A stretch of 64,000 nt of DNA from Culex pipiens pallens (GCF_016801865.2 NC_068938.1:112990615-113054614), one strand, 5' to 3'; numbered from the stretch's first letter, positions 32,540 through 44,806 are shown. Numbers and translations: made by a program. The notes: a model not told the origin generated them from the sequence alone.

Positions 32540-33729
32540 AGTAGTTAAAGACAATGTTATGGGAAATTGGACGAGCTTTTCGGTAAAAATATTTTCGAGA
32601 CTGAAAAATCAAGTCTGTCGTATAGAAATTTCCAAAAACCATAAAAAAACCTATTTTTTTCAACATTTGTATTATTAAAACCACTGTAACTTCACAAGGA
32701 TTGGACTTAGGACAATGATCAATATGGAGACTATTATGAAAAATTGTCTGGAGAATCGATTCTCGTGTTCGGTTTTTGAAAATTTTGATGTTTAGAGCAC
32801 TTTTGAAAAAAAAGAAAAACAGTTTCAGTAAATGATTTTTGTATTTTTTTAGGTGAGTTGCTCCATCCAGCATTTTTCGTGAGTCTTTTTGTAACATCTT
32901 AGGCTATTTTCACAGAAATTTTGAACGAAAAAAAAAATGTGGGCATACCAAAAATCGACTTTTAAACTTAAAAATCAAAAAATCTCATAAAAGTGGCGTG
33001 TTTTTTTCATTCAGTGTTTTTTTTTTCGGAAAGCCCGTCAATTTTCCTACAAGTTTGTCTTTGACCACTTTTTGATATGATGCAACGCCTTCGAGATACA
33101 GCAATATTTAAATTAGGCCGATGCAAATATTTAAAAAAGTTTTTGTCCCTCGGCCCTGGCCGAGGGCAAGGGGGGGGGGGCAAAAAAATAAAAAAATATA
33201 AAAATTTAAATAACAAGCCATAGTCTTCACATTTAAATGAAAAAAGTGTTTTAAAATGCATTTTACACTAGTTCAGTTGTTTTGCAATCATTAGTTTTCA
33301 AAAAATCTAAGATCTGACAAAAACAAAAATTTTATCGAAAAAAAGATTTTGCATCGAAAATTTTCAAAAAATCATAAGATTTTTTAATAAACCCAAACGT
33401 GCTAAAAATGATTTTAAACGCAGAAGAATGTATTTTAATTTGATTTCAGCTGGTTGCGCTTGAATTTTCATTGAAATTTTGAAGTTTATTGTAAAAATAT
33501 TTTTTTTGCCCCCTGATTTTTCGGGCCAATTTTGAAGGGGGGGGGGTGACAAAAACTTTTAAAAATATTTGTACCAGCCTTACGAAATACAAAAATATTT
33601 AAAACACTCACGCTCCATATACACAAAAATGGCTTATATAAGGGTAAGATAACATGTCTAAAAAGTTTCATTGAAATCGGAGAGGGTCGGGTACAACCGA
33701 TTTCTTATTTGACATGGAATTGCTCTATA
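32540..33729. repeat. Old dispersed repeats, G-rich runs
   Basis: Resembles 6600-6780 in the block with AAAACTTTTAAAAATATTTG. Runs of about ten G occur near 33171 and 33537. No gene or element end fixed. Confidence 0.4.
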
Positions 33730-33849
33730 GCACTTTTTTAAATGCTTCTAGTTTTGATGAATTAGAGTTTCAGGACTTGCTTCGTTTTGGATGTATTTAA
33801 GCAAATTAATTTTATAAAATCTCTTCTTGACTTTTTTTATTAGGTCCTA

Positions 33850-34087
33850 CACTCAACCCCCGGTGGTTTGTCACTTGTTCGTTTGACACTTTTTTAATTT
33901 GTACCCCGTTGGTTGGTCAATGGCAAACTAAAAAGTGACGAACTGTCACTTTTTACAAAGCGCTCACGCACACTATCAAATCAAACGTTTGGTAGTGTGT
34001 GTGAACTCCGTGTAAAAGGGGTATCAAACTAAAAAGTGACCCCGTTCGTTTGACAACAGTTGGTGACCAACCATCGGGGTTTGGGTG
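33850..34087. mobile_element. 238-bp TA-flanked miniature element
   Basis: The ends CACTCAACCCCCGGTGGTTTG and the complement of ACCATCGGGGTTTGGGTG are inverted. TA lies at 33848-33849 and 34088-34089. AAACTAAAAAGTGAC-type subterminal repeats point inward. The corresponding position in the hAT copy near 46083 has no insertion. Confidence 0.8.
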
Positions 34088-34312
34088 TATTAACAAATGT
34101 TAACATTGAGTGTATCCCTAATGTCAATGTTCATAAGTGTAACCGGGATACCCTCAATGTTTACATTTGTTTGTAAGACCTTATAAAAAAAATCTAGAAT
34201 TCAACTGACGGAAACTTCTTTTTTCAAATAAATCACCTGTTTCAGGGGATTTTAAACGCGTTTTGTTTTGTATCTAAAACTACTGCTTACTTTTAAGACA
34301 GTTTTCTGTTAA

Positions 34313-34783
34313 CATTCCAACGCCCAAGGCTCCAAAAAAGTTGAAACGGTAACTTCAACTCAATGGTTCCCGGGCATAACTCAACCAATCAAGATGATTA
34401 TTTTTTCCAGCGATTTGTTAGGATGTCTAGATGATTCTAGACCTTTGCAGAACTGAATTTGATCAAATCTGTAATTTTTGCGATCAAAAACATCGTTCCA
34501 ACTTTTTTTTCGCGTGTAAGAAAAAATTCGCCGAAAATTCCGCGGAGGCAGTCGTTTAAAAAAAGTTGGAACGATGTTTTCGGTCGCAGAAATTACAGAT
34601 TTGTTCAAATCAAGTTCTGCAAAATTGTAGGATCATCTAGACATTCTTACAAATCACTGGGAACAAGAATCGTCCCGATTGGTTGAGTTATGCCCGAGAA
34701 CGGGCGTGTTGAAGTTACCGTTCCAACTTTTTTGGGAGGCTTGGGCGTCCGTGTAAGTTGGACATGCGTTGGGCGTTCCAGTG
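34313..34783. mobile_element. 471-bp TTAA-flanked foldback element (piggyBac-like)
   Basis: TTAA at 34309-34312 and 34784-34787. Ends CATTCCAACGCCC and (complement) CACTGGAACGCCC. Long inner arms carry GGTAACTTCAAC/GTTGAAGTTACC and AACATCGTTCCAACTTTTTT/AAAAAGTTGGAACGATGTTT. The other hAT copy at about 48692-48705 reads TTCTGTTAATAATTTTGC without the insertion, which is a direct empty site. TTAA targeting is the hallmark of piggyBac transposases. Confidence 0.85.
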
Positions 34784-34934
34784 TTAATAATGTTGCTAAA
34801 AAGATACAGTTTAACGTTTATTTTTAAGCAGTTTTAGAGAACCGTGAAATTGTCGTGAAATTTCATTGTTTTGAATTTGGCATGCCGCGTAATTTTGATT
34901 TTTTCGCCTTGAAAAATCATTAGCCCTTAACATA

Positions 34935-36610
34935 GCAAATTAGATTTCAATCAAAATTTTAAGAAAATTACTTCACTTTTACGATAAATAGCATCAATGT
35001 ATCCTGGCATTATTTCACAGAAATCCATTAAAATTCCATCAAAGACTAATTTCACTCCCTTTTTCCTGTCCTTACAGACCCAAAACACTCCTCGAACAAA
35101 TATCCATCCCACACAAAGACCACAACGACGTGTGCCTAATTTTATTAGCCACGGTCAAGTTGTCATACCCCCTCTGGTGGCCCCGAAACCCGTAACTGCG
35201 TATCGAAAATCCGTAAATGCGCCAGGTCACAATCAGAATCAGGCCCCGTTGCTGCCGTTGACATCTCTGTGGAAATTTATGTGTCCTCGGCGTCGCCGTC
35301 GTCAGGCCTCCCACGCAATTTTGCAGGCATCGATGGGTTTCCGCCAACAACAACAGCAATAACTGTGGGCGCCTGGTTGCTTGTTTGGTTGATCCTGTGA
35401 AGTCGAGAATCCTCTAAGCTTGTTTATTCTACACGTTATCTCTGAACCATGAATTGTACAACAATAAATCATAAATATTGGACCTTCTGGCTATGCTTTT
35501 TTTATTTCTTGTTGTTTCACCGTGAATCGCCCCTGGTTGAATTTTAAATAAGCTCCCACCGGGCAAACATCGGTCCCCTACGAGGAAGAGGAAAAAACGG
35601 TTCTTGGGTCGATATTGGGCCTTGTCCGCAATCCAATTACATAACCGAAAACAAAAGGATTTTTGCAGTAACAAATAACGTTTTTGCGTGTGGTGTTTGA
35701 ACCCAATTTGAACCGCAGGCAGGCCCCTCAATATCCAAAGAACGAACCCGACAAACCTGATGAATATTCCGGGGTCACGATCTCAGCACAAGCGTGCTTC
35801 CGGGCCATGAAGAGTCATGATTAGTGGAGCTTTTATACCGGGCCTAAATCACACCCCATTGCTCTACTGACTCAGTTACTACCGGTTCCAGGGTGTTGGC
35901 AAGAATTATTAGATATTTTACTCTGGGTATTCCTTATAAAAATCGATTCAACCAACTCGGTACCACAGTTTATCCAGCAAAATGCTAAATTTGTTGTTTT
36001 AGATGCAAATATTGAGTGTGTGTAGCCCCAAAATCCACACACACTCTCACTCATTCATCAAACTCTCGTTTACAATTTATCAACACAGTTCAAATATTTA
36101 GATTAATAATCATGAAGCAGCCAGTTTGCACGCAGCAGCAGCTCCCCAAGAGTCAACTGGAAAGATCAAATAAATTTACGACGATTCGCCCAAACTCTTC
36201 GTCTCGAGACTCACCAGGAAGCATTGGAATGAGGGTAAAAGCCCCTGTTGTAGACTCACTTGAAGCCAATTTGAAATAGGTCAAAAATAGGTTCACCCCC
36301 ACCCCAAAATAAGTTTGATAGATGCTGCTCTGTTGCTCTTGGGAAGACAAGCTTTGCATACCGAAAACTTCTCCTGTTCGACTAGTGCAAATATTGAGGC
36401 CTCCACAAATTGATGGAAATGAGTAAATATCATAAAATGTTTGAGTGCAATCGTTACAAAGTGGCTCTCAAACAAAGTGTGTGGCTCATCGTTTGTTCAA
36501 CAAAGTTCGATGTTTTTTGTTTTTAAAATTAATAGAGTTTTATTTTGATGATTTCAATTTAACTTTTTCTATGTCTGAATTTTCTGAAAAGAAATTTTTA
36601 AAATATCAAT
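34935..36610. other. Single-copy island, no gene supported
   Basis: A polypyrimidine tract ending CTTACAG at 35073-35079 could be a 3' splice site ahead of a glutamine-ended frame (stop at 35360-35362), but no partner donor, start or domain supports an exon. A weaker CTCF-like word (CCCCCTCTGGTGGCC) lies at about 35168-35182. Confidence 0.35.
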
Positions 36611-36620
36611 GATTCGACAT

Positions 36621-37642
36621 GGGTAATTCTCTACCAACTCACACGAAATCGGGAAAAGTTGCCCGGACCCCTCTTCGATTTGCGTGAAACATTGTCTCAA
36701 GGAGTAACTTTTGTCCCTGATCACGAATCCGAGGTCCGTTTTGCGATATCTCGTGAAGGAGGGGCGGTACGACCCCTTTCGTTTTTGAGCATACGAAAAT
36801 AGAGGTGTTTTTCAATAATTTGCAGCCTGAAACGGTGATGAGATAGAAATTTGGTGTCAAATTTTGACCCGATTTGATGGCGTACTCAGAATTCCGAAAA
36901 AACGTATTTTTCATCGAAAAAAACAAAAAGTTACTTTTTGCGTTTCTTTTTGTTTCGTCGTCCGTGTCTGTAGCGGGTCACCATGAACGACCATGATTAA
37001 CGACGACCAACATTTTCAAAACTTTTTTTTTTCGTAAAATCGCGATAAATCGTGATGTTTATAAGCAAACCCCGTATGTTTACATATCAAAATTTTTGTA
37101 ATTGTCTGCTCTACAATTTTGTAGAATATTGTTACACTCTAAAAAATAACCCTGCAAAGTAAAAAAACACGAAATTTTAAAATGAACAATTTTGTTCTAA
37201 ATGAAAAAAATACCCTTCTGGATCAATGTAGATTCAAAAAGTACATTAAATTTCCCATAAAATGACATGTTCTAAAAAAAATTACAGTCAAGTAACGGAA
37301 AATGGCAGAGTTTTTTAAACTTTTTTAGAGTTTTTTTTCGATGAAAAATACGTTTTTTAGGAATTCTGAGTACGCCACCAAATAGGGCGTCTAATTTTAC
37401 ATAAAAGTCCCTTTAACACCAAATTTCTATCTCATCACCGTTTCAGGCTGCAAATAATTGAAAACACCTCTTTTTTCGCATGTTCAAAAGTGGAAGGAGT
37501 CGTACCGCCCCTCCATCACGAGATATCAAAAAACGGACCTCGGATTCGTGATCAGGGACAAAAGTTACCCCTTAGGAAAAAAAAACACGCAAATCGAAGA
37601 GGGGTCGGGGCAACTGCTGTGTGAGTTGGCGGAGAATTACCC
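36621..37642. mobile_element. Foldback element, family FB, 4-bp TSD
   Basis: TSD ACAT at 36617-36620 and 37643-37646. Ends GGGTAATTCTCTACCAACTC and (complement) GGGTAATTCTCCGCCAACTC. The arms are long inverted repeats. The left arm lacks about 290 bp present in the sister copy at 50897-52913. The core contains TTCGTCGTCCGTGTCTGT. A 4-bp TSD with GGG ends is compatible with Sola-type transposons (inference only). Confidence 0.8.
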
Positions 37643-37649
37643 ACATATA

Positions 37650-38805
37650 TTCTCGTTGGTGAATGCACATAAAATGATGACAAACAGTCACTCACTTCAC
37701 TAAATGTCTTCCCAAAAGCAATAACGGCAATAAAGAAAGCATCACTCGGAAAAGGAAATTTCCTGCCATGACTATTTATAGGTGTTTAACAGTCCTTACT
37801 CGAGCCAATAAACATAAACAACGGAAACACTTCCGGCAAAACTGGCAGCACTGCGCCATAATAAAAGCGAAATGCCGTTTGTTTCATCATAGTTTTCTCA
37901 TCTCTCGTCATAATTGTAACCGGTGTGACGAACAAAATCGAGTTTTCTGCAACGCAAATGTACTGGAATAGAAATGAAAAAAAAATCGCTTCTTTCGCGC
38001 AAAGAATACTTTTATGACAAAGAGTGATGTTTCGTCTCGTTCCATGCAAATTGAAGGCACTGCACCAAATTACGCTGAATTGCTAACGGCGAGATGAAAA
38101 AAAATCTCAATTCCAAACCAGTTCAAACAACTTCTTCAATTTTGCCGGTCTCGAGGAAAAATCTGCATACATATTTCATGCGGCTAAAAAGGGAAAAGAA
38201 GATGAAGCAAAAGAAAGAAAAAACATGAATACCATAATAAAGCGCACTTTCTCCGCCATAAAACTCCCTCGCAATCGCAGCCCGTCATCACTGTACCACA
38301 CACACACACACCTTTACACAAATATGGCTACATCAGCGGAATTATGCCAACCAACAACATAATACACAGGGAGAGAGATATACATATATATACAGAGAAG
38401 CAGCACATTTGTGTAACATAAATGCTCAAATCAAGCGAAAGAACCATTTCACCAGTTGCGCAGAGCATTAAAATTTAAAAGAGAAAATATAAAACATTCA
38501 ATTTTGGCCAACTTTTACAGCACGCTTTTCCCACAGTGTGCGCCACACCGTAAACAGACAAAACCCGCGGCAGCCACCGCAACCACAACAGCTCGTCTTC
38601 TCCGGGTGGGCAGGACTTGATTTGAATTTATATATATTTTGCGAGAGCGATTTTCTTTTTCGCCAGAGCACGAGATTCGAGATGGGTGGCCAAATTGCAG
38701 CTGATCTGCAATGTTTTTTTTTGGGTGGTGCAAACTTTGTCGATTTAACCAGAAAGTTGTAAATTTTTGGTTAAAACATTAAATTTGTTCTTTATATTTT
38801 CGTAG
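37650..38805. other. Single-copy island with short microsatellites
   Basis: AC run near 38297-38312 and a TATA-type run near 38378. No coding frame with recognisable features. Confidence 0.45.
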
Positions 38806-38859
38806 GTTGAGCAATTTTCTACGAAATCGGACGATTTCGACCTTTTTTTGTATTTTTTA

Positions 38860-39208
38860 ACTTGGTTCAAACTTTGTGGGGCCTATCTATCACCAAAAAA
38901 GCCATTTAGTGTAATTGGTTCACCCATACAAATCTCCATACAATTTTGGCAGCTGTCCATACAAAAATGGTACGTAATTTTTCAATTCACTTTTTTTTTT
39001 ACAAAAAAAATCATTTTCTCAAAATCCATATTTTTTAATGTATAAGGGGAAAAACCCTGCATATTTTAAGCCATTCAGAAGTATGGAACAATTTTTTTTC
39101 CGACGAGTTATGATTTTTTATTCAAATAGTGATTTTTGAAATCCTGCACTTAACATTTTTTGACCTCATTTTTTAAAGAAAAATCAAATTTGCAATCGAA
39201 AAGTAAGT
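38860..39208. repeat. Repeat family R, copy 2, left part
   Basis: Shares CCATACAATTTTGGCAGCTG (near 38937) and TTTGCAATCGAAAAGTA (near 39189) with copy 1 at 21390-22330. Interrupted at 39227 by the retroposon that ends at 41811, and continued beyond it. Confidence 0.6.
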
Positions 39209-39227
39209 AATTTTTTTTATTAAGCGT

Positions 39228-41811
39228 AGGTAGGTCGCGCAACAGGAAGGCCGTAAAAATGTTTTCTCGCGTCATTTTTGATAAAAAAAATATTTTTCAG
39301 TAAAAATTGAAAAAAATATCAAAATTCGTCGGTTAAGTTCTGTTCCGTGGTTCGCCGCGTACCGTTAATTCTACGAAGAAGAAGTGGAGTGTCCCCCACC
39401 AAATGGATTAGTGTTTCCAAAAGAAAAGATTTTTTGCGAAGAAAAATGCAACGGGTTCAAAGGGTGCAGTTGAAAAGGAAATGCTTGGTGTTTTACGGAG
39501 TGCCATTTGGATCTAAGAGACTTGGAAGTGTTCGAAGAGAGTCGTGACCTCTGGAAGTTTGAAAGGAGATGGCTATCGGTTAAGAGTCCGATGGCGATGG
39601 TGTTGGAGTCCCTGACGCAGTCGGAAGCTGTTAGACGGATTGACTGCAACGGAATAAGTTTGCGGATGTACAGCAGAATCCCGGTGAGGAAGTTCCATTT
39701 TTCTTATTTAACATATTTTATATTTTTTCATATTAGTCAAGGCATCGACATCTTTTTTATTTTGTCAAAGTTAAAAATTTCATGACATTCTTGACTTTTT
39801 TAAAATCCACACTGTTTTGATGGATTTTTGTTCAATAAAATTTTTCTGTACTGTGCAAAAATTTCACATGATATATTTTTTCAAATTAAATATAAAATTA
39901 TTAATTTGGTTTCTGCTGCTTGGAATTTGTATGATGAAATATTATGACCGTGTTTATTTATATTTTGTTACGGTGCCTGAAAATCAAAACAACTTTTATC
40001 CAGAGCTAAAATGTTCAGATTTAAAAAAAAAACAAATCAATGGAATTTTGAATAATTTATTATCGCCGTTTTGATTAATTTGTTATTTCAAATTTTAAAA
40101 AGGAGGTATGGGTGATAAAGGGGTTGTTACAAACATTTCAAATGATTGAAGTAATGAGTTGAATATTTTTCTATATTGATGTTTTTATGAGGTTATGGAG
40201 CTCAATTTCTACTCCATCGGTTCTCTCATTTTTCCATTCATTTGAAGTCAAACAAAATCAAATCATTTGAAGTATTGAAAGGTATTAGAAGTATTGAAAG
40301 TATTTAAAGTTTTTAAAATATTAAACAAAAATTTAGTATTTAATTTATCTGAAATTTTTCAAGTACTTACAATATTTATTGTCTCTTAAGTCTTAGTATT
40401 TAAAGTTTTCAAAGTAAATAGTGTATTTAACGTTTTTAAGTATTTAAAGTAATCAAAGTATTTTCATGGAGTATTGAAAGTATTCAAAGAAATTCAAGTA
40501 TTCTGAGTATTCAAAGTAAAAATATGTATCCAAATTTAATACCAATTCAAAGTATTCAATGTATTTATTGTATTTAAAGTTTTTTAAAGTATTTCAAGTA
40601 TTTAAAGAAATTTAAGTTTTAAAAGTATTTAAAGTTATTAATGTATTTAAAGTTTTCTAAATATTTATAGTTTTTAAAGTATTTAAAGTTTTTAATATAT
40701 TTCAAGTATTTCAAAAATTCAAATGGAATTTTCAAAGTATCTAATTTTTTTAAAGTATTTAAAGTATTTAAAATTTTTAAAGTTATTTAAGTATTGAAAG
40801 GAATGTAATGTAATGTATTTAAAGATTTTAAAGTATTTATTGTTTTTAAAATGATTTAATTTTTAAAGCATTTAAAGTTTTGAATGTATTTCAGGTATTT
40901 CAAATATTTAAATAATGTTTTCAAAGTATTTAAAGTTTTTTTGAGTATTTAAAGTATTAAGAGTATTTGAAGTATTTAATGTATTGAACGTATTAATAGT
41001 ATTTATGGTTGTTAAAGTATTGAAAGTATTTAAAGTGTTTAACTTGTGGAAGGACACAAAGCTCTATTTGCTCTCCATCTGCATTGACTATTTCTTATTC
41101 CTGATATTCTATTCTTCTTTTGCTTTCCCTACCATCTGTCTCTTTTATGTCCTTGTGAGGGGATCATCGATCCATCCGCATTGACATACTATTTTTTCAT
41201 TTTTCTTCTTATCTTTCTTTACATTTTTCATTGCTTTTTCACACTTACTACCAGTCTTTGTGAGGGGATACTGAGCTCGATTTGCTCTCCATCCGCATTG
41301 ACCTTTTCTCAACTATATTTCCTTTTTTCAGTAGTTAGAATCAAAGCCGGGGATCGGGGAGGGAGCATCAGGGCAGTGGACGGTATGCTGTAATGGCGGA
41401 GACTGGATGTGGATAGTGGAAGACCAGAACTACGTCATAAGGGGGAAATAGTTTATTAATTATATAATTCTAAAGGATTGTCTAATTACTAGATCTATTG
41501 ACCTCTGTCAGTCTCCAGCTGTCTGCCGCGCCCTTTTAGGCCCCCAACAGGGTGCGAGCCCTGTTTTTCAGCATTGTCAGACTTTTTTCGGAGTTATCGG
41601 AGGTTACTGTCGGAAGGAGATTCTCTCCCCCTGAGGACACCGTGAGTGATTTTGCTTGTTCGCGTCCAACCATCCCCTTTTGGCCCTTCATACGGCAGTA
41701 ATTTGAAGATGCTCCCTTTAAGTCTGAGCCACTGTAATTCTAGGCAACCGCTACATAGGTCATCCTTGTGGCCCTGTTGGTTAACACATCAAATCAAATC
41801 AAATCAAATCA
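39228..41811 (+). mobile_element. 2.58-kb non-coding retroposon with 19-bp TSD and (AATCA)n tail
   Basis: Flanked by a perfect 19-bp direct repeat (AATTTTTTTTATTAAGCGT at 39209-39227 and 41812-41830). The 3' tail is ATCAA/AAATC pentamers (41788-41813). It contains a purine-rich 5' part (39330-39690), a long AAGTATTTAAAG low-complexity stretch, three degenerate monomers around TCCATCCGCATTGAC (near 41079, 41171, 41287) and a GC-richer 3' part (41340-41780). No reverse transcriptase frame exists. The long TSD and tail show LINE-type insertion into repeat R. It is either non-autonomous or has had its coding interior replaced by simple sequence. Confidence 0.8.
40260..41040 (+). repeat. Degenerate (AAAGTATTT)n low-complexity tract
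   Basis: About 780 bp of AAGTATTTAAAG/TTTAAAGTTTTT variants inside the retroposon at 39228-41811. Confidence 0.85.
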
Positions 41812-41830
41812 AATTTTTTTTATTAAGCGT

Positions 41831-43225
41831 TTCACTTTCAAAGTTAAATTTTGTCCGTTATTTGTTTATGTTGTCCATGATTGTCGATTTCTGAAAATAT
41901 TGTTTCGAAAAATTCAGAAAATGTCCAACAATTTCGTCTAAGAAACATTGAAGATTTGAGTTTCACCCAAACAGCCCTCCATTTTCAAATGTCGATATCT
42001 CAGCAGCTAATGGTCCGATTTACAATGTTAAAATGTGAAACATTCGTGAAATTTTTCGATCTATATTTTGAAAACGGTGCACTTAATCGAAAAATTTGTA
42101 AAGGGACCAACCATAAACCACGTGGACACTTTTTAGGAAATCATTACTGATTTAAAAAAAAATTAAAAATTGGTCGCAAAAATTTTTCAACTTCATTTTT
42201 CTGTGTGAAATCGAGTTTGCAATTGAAAAGTACTCTAGTTAAATTTTGATAAAGTGCACCGTTTCAAGTTATAGCCATTTTTAGGTAACTGTTTTGAAAA
42301 TAATCGCAGTTTTTCATTTTTTTTAAATTAGTGCACAAGCTGAGAAATATATTCTATATTTTACTTTTTTGAACACGATCTTTAGTTGCAAAGATTTAAA
42401 AACAATAAAATTTATATTTTGAAAGTCTCACCCAAACAATATTTTTTATTATTTTTTTTTTAAATCAAGACAAACATTTCCAAAGGACCAAAAAAAATGT
42501 TTTCGGAACGAATGTTGAACAAAATTCATTTTTCAATATTTTGTATTTAACGGTGAATTCACTGAGGACATGGAAGTTAGACATAAAATTCAATTAAAAA
42601 GGGTTTTTTTTCGGAATTGCAAAAATTGTTGTTAGTAACTCGTTGCAAAACTAGATTCTTTCAGCACTCCTCGTATTTATTTAACTAGGTAAACATCGTT
42701 GGATAAATGCTCGTCTCTACTGAAAAAGTCTTCTTTTTGCAACTTGCTACATAAACTATTGTTTTTTTTTCAACTCTGCCGAATTGAATAAATATGAAAA
42801 AAATCTGAAAAATCGAGTTTAGCTTACCCTATTTTGCATTTGGTTCGTAAAAAATCGAAAATCTGTAAGATTTATAGGAACTTTCTGATCGATTTGTGTC
42901 TTCGGCAAAGTTGAATGTGTTGATGAGGACTATTGAGAAAAATGGGTGCATGGGAAAAAATAATGCCGATTTTTTTTATTTTATTTTTCACAACAAAAAC
43001 AATTTTCTGAAATCCAAATATTCTTAATTTATGAAAAAATTTGGTATGCTCAGGAGAAAAAAAAACGCTGCTTTTGAGCTCAAGAGAAGCATGGACAGAA
43101 ATTTTAATTTATGATTTTTCTGAAAAAAAAAATTCTTGAAAAAAAGTCAAACTATTTTTTATTACAGGTTTTAACGCACAATAAAATTTGCAATCGAAAA
43201 GTACTTTTCAGATTTTTTGATAATG
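41831..43225. repeat. Repeat family R, copy 2, right part and a further copy
   Basis: Contains CTAATGGTCCGATTTACAAT (near 42005), GAAACATTCGTGAAATTTTTCG and, further on, TTCGGCAAAGTTGAATG (near 42901). A CCATAAACCACGTGGACACT motif lies at 42110-42129. The block order differs from copy 1, so more than one copy or a rearrangement is present. Confidence 0.5.
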
Positions 43226-43893
43226 TTTACCTTTACTTCACTGCTTTCGTGAAGATTTACATCATAATGTGCGTAAATAGCAATGTCAATGTGCAATTTC
43301 CTGCCCAAATCGCTTCACAGATAGCTTATCCGGTATCTTCTGGAGGCATTCGAAATAAACAACATCATCATTTAGCGAGATTAAATTCAAAATGGATAGA
43401 ACCTTACCTCGATGTGGATAACTTCATCGTTAGTGCTCCCTCAATATCCCAGAATATTGGTCCCCAGCAACCGTTTTCGGCTCTCCGGTTCACCCCTCAA
43501 AAAAAAAAAAGACCTTCCGAAATAGGAAATAACTTTGCACACGTGCAAAGGCAATTCCAAGCGAGAGAGAGAGAGAGAGTGTTGGGTCAAACTCTACTCT
43601 ATGTATGCTGTAAGGAGAGATCAGCCAAAGGAGCACCCACACGTGACGTGTGTTCTCGATGGGTTGTGTCATCGGTTTATAAGAAAATAATTCCATTTCC
43701 GTTCCGATACCACGCGGAATGCCAGGTTCAGGTTCCGGTCGAAGAGCCGCGCGCGTGTGGGTTAAATGTAAAGAGAGTCCTTTCTGTTTTAAGCGGAAGC
43801 AAAGGAAACAAAAAAGAAGGGAAACAATCTAACGGTGCAATCAGGTGGAAAATGGAGGAAAGTGAGTTTTTCTTTTTCCAACTCCCGTGCTGA
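43111..43893 (+). CDS. Long open frame across a repeat/unique junction, probably spurious
   Basis: 260 codons from ATG to TGA, the second longest frame in the window. The first 50 or so codons lie in repeat R (K- and F-rich); the rest lies in single-copy DNA and includes a GA microsatellite read as RERER. No domain, signal peptide or membrane segment is apparent. Its length is the only argument for coding, and the start inside an AT-rich repeat argues against it. Confidence 0.12.
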   Translation: MIFLKKKILEKKSNYFLLQVLTHNKICNRKVLFRFFDNVYLYFTAFVKIYIIMCVNSNVNVQFPAQIASQIAYPVSSGGIRNKQHHHLARLNSKWIEPYLDVDNFIVSAPSISQNIGPQQPFSALRFTPQKKKRPSEIGNNFAHVQRQFQARERERVLGQTLLYVCCKERSAKGAPTRDVCSRWVVSSVYKKIIPFPFRYHAECQVQVPVEEPRACGLNVKRVLSVLSGSKGNKKEGKQSNGAIRWKMEESEFFFFQLPC

Positions 43894-44550
43894 ATGCATT
43901 CAGCTGTTATGTGTGTGTGTGTGTGGTGGCACGTGTCAAATTAGGAGGTCTGTTTTGGATCCTGAGCTCCATTCCCGTTGTTCAGAACAACCCAAGTGAA
44001 CAACTTTTGTGCGTTTGCCATTATTTTCAAACATATATGAAATGAACATTCGTCGGAGGAGTTGTGGGGGTTGCGAAAGTTTAGTTTCAAAGTCATTAAC
44101 TTGGAGGTGGGGTTTGTATACACTATCAAACAACAGCCAGAGTGAGCCAACTTCGAGAGTTATTTGTAGTTTTGGGACGGGGTGGTAAGCACGCACTTCT
44201 GGCACCGGATGGCGAGGGAATGGGGGGGACGCATAACCTGCAGAACAGGAATGGACTTTTCGGGAAGTTTGAAAGATAATGAGGACTGTTTGGGAGTACT
44301 TTTGCTGCTGCAGAGGATTAATGTTGGGGATTATTAAACTTGAAGTAGGGAACATAATGAATCCAACCTCTTTTGTGGGTATAGGACGAGGCGCCAAAAG
44401 TAACCCCGGAGTGGTTTAAAGGGTGATATAATGGAACAGTTATGAGAAGTAATAATCCTCATTTAATCCAATTTAATATGGTAGGTTGACTGTTTTCGAA
44501 ACTACTCTCGTTTGAGATGGATCATTTCAAAATCTTAACGATTACATTAT
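43230..44550. other. Single-copy island
   Basis: GA run at 43563-43579, GT run at about 43910-43925. No recognisable gene beyond the doubtful frame listed separately. Confidence 0.4.
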
Positions 44551-44554
44551 GGCT

Positions 44555-44806
44555 TAAAGCCCTGTATCCCTGAATTGAATACACAGAAAAAAAATCATGG
44601 TAATATTACATCTGTGAAGGGGTACATCTTTTATGTCAGAAAAAAGGTGTAATTTTAACTCTGGAAATGTGTAATTTTACCTCTTCTCTGGTGTAATGTC
44701 ACTTTTTCAGTCTAAATTGAGGTGAAATTACAACATGAAAGAGGTAATATTCAACCTTCCAAAATTACAGCTTCCAAATTTACATCATTTTTTACTGTGT
44801 AGTTCA
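44555..44806. mobile_element. M1 miniature element with duplicated flank, copy a
   Basis: The M1 element itself is 44582-44799 (CACAG...CTGTG, TA outside). About 27 bp on the left and 7 bp on the right also match copy b, so a 252-bp block was duplicated. Confidence 0.85.

Larger units (their letters stand above)
33730..34927. mobile_element. Partial hAT-family copy with two nested insertions
   Basis: Aligns by eye with the hAT copy at 45077-48829 over the blocks starting GCTTCTAGTTTTGATGAATT, AACAAATGTTAACATTGAGT, AAATCTAGAATT and TTTTAAACGCGTTTT. The right end is GAAAAATCATTAGCCCT. The left terminal region is absent, so the copy is truncated. It contains a TA element (33850-34087) and a TTAA element (34313-34783), both missing from the other copy. 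Confidence 0.7.

Noticed and set aside
34997..35362. Exon ending in a glutamine run after a CTTACAG acceptor
   Set aside because: One plausible acceptor is not enough; no partner donor, conserved domain or coding composition is visible.
39228..41811. LTR retrotransposon suggested by the long direct repeats
   Set aside because: The 19-bp repeats fit a TSD; there are no LTRs, primer-binding site or polyprotein, and the 3' pentamer tail is LINE-like.
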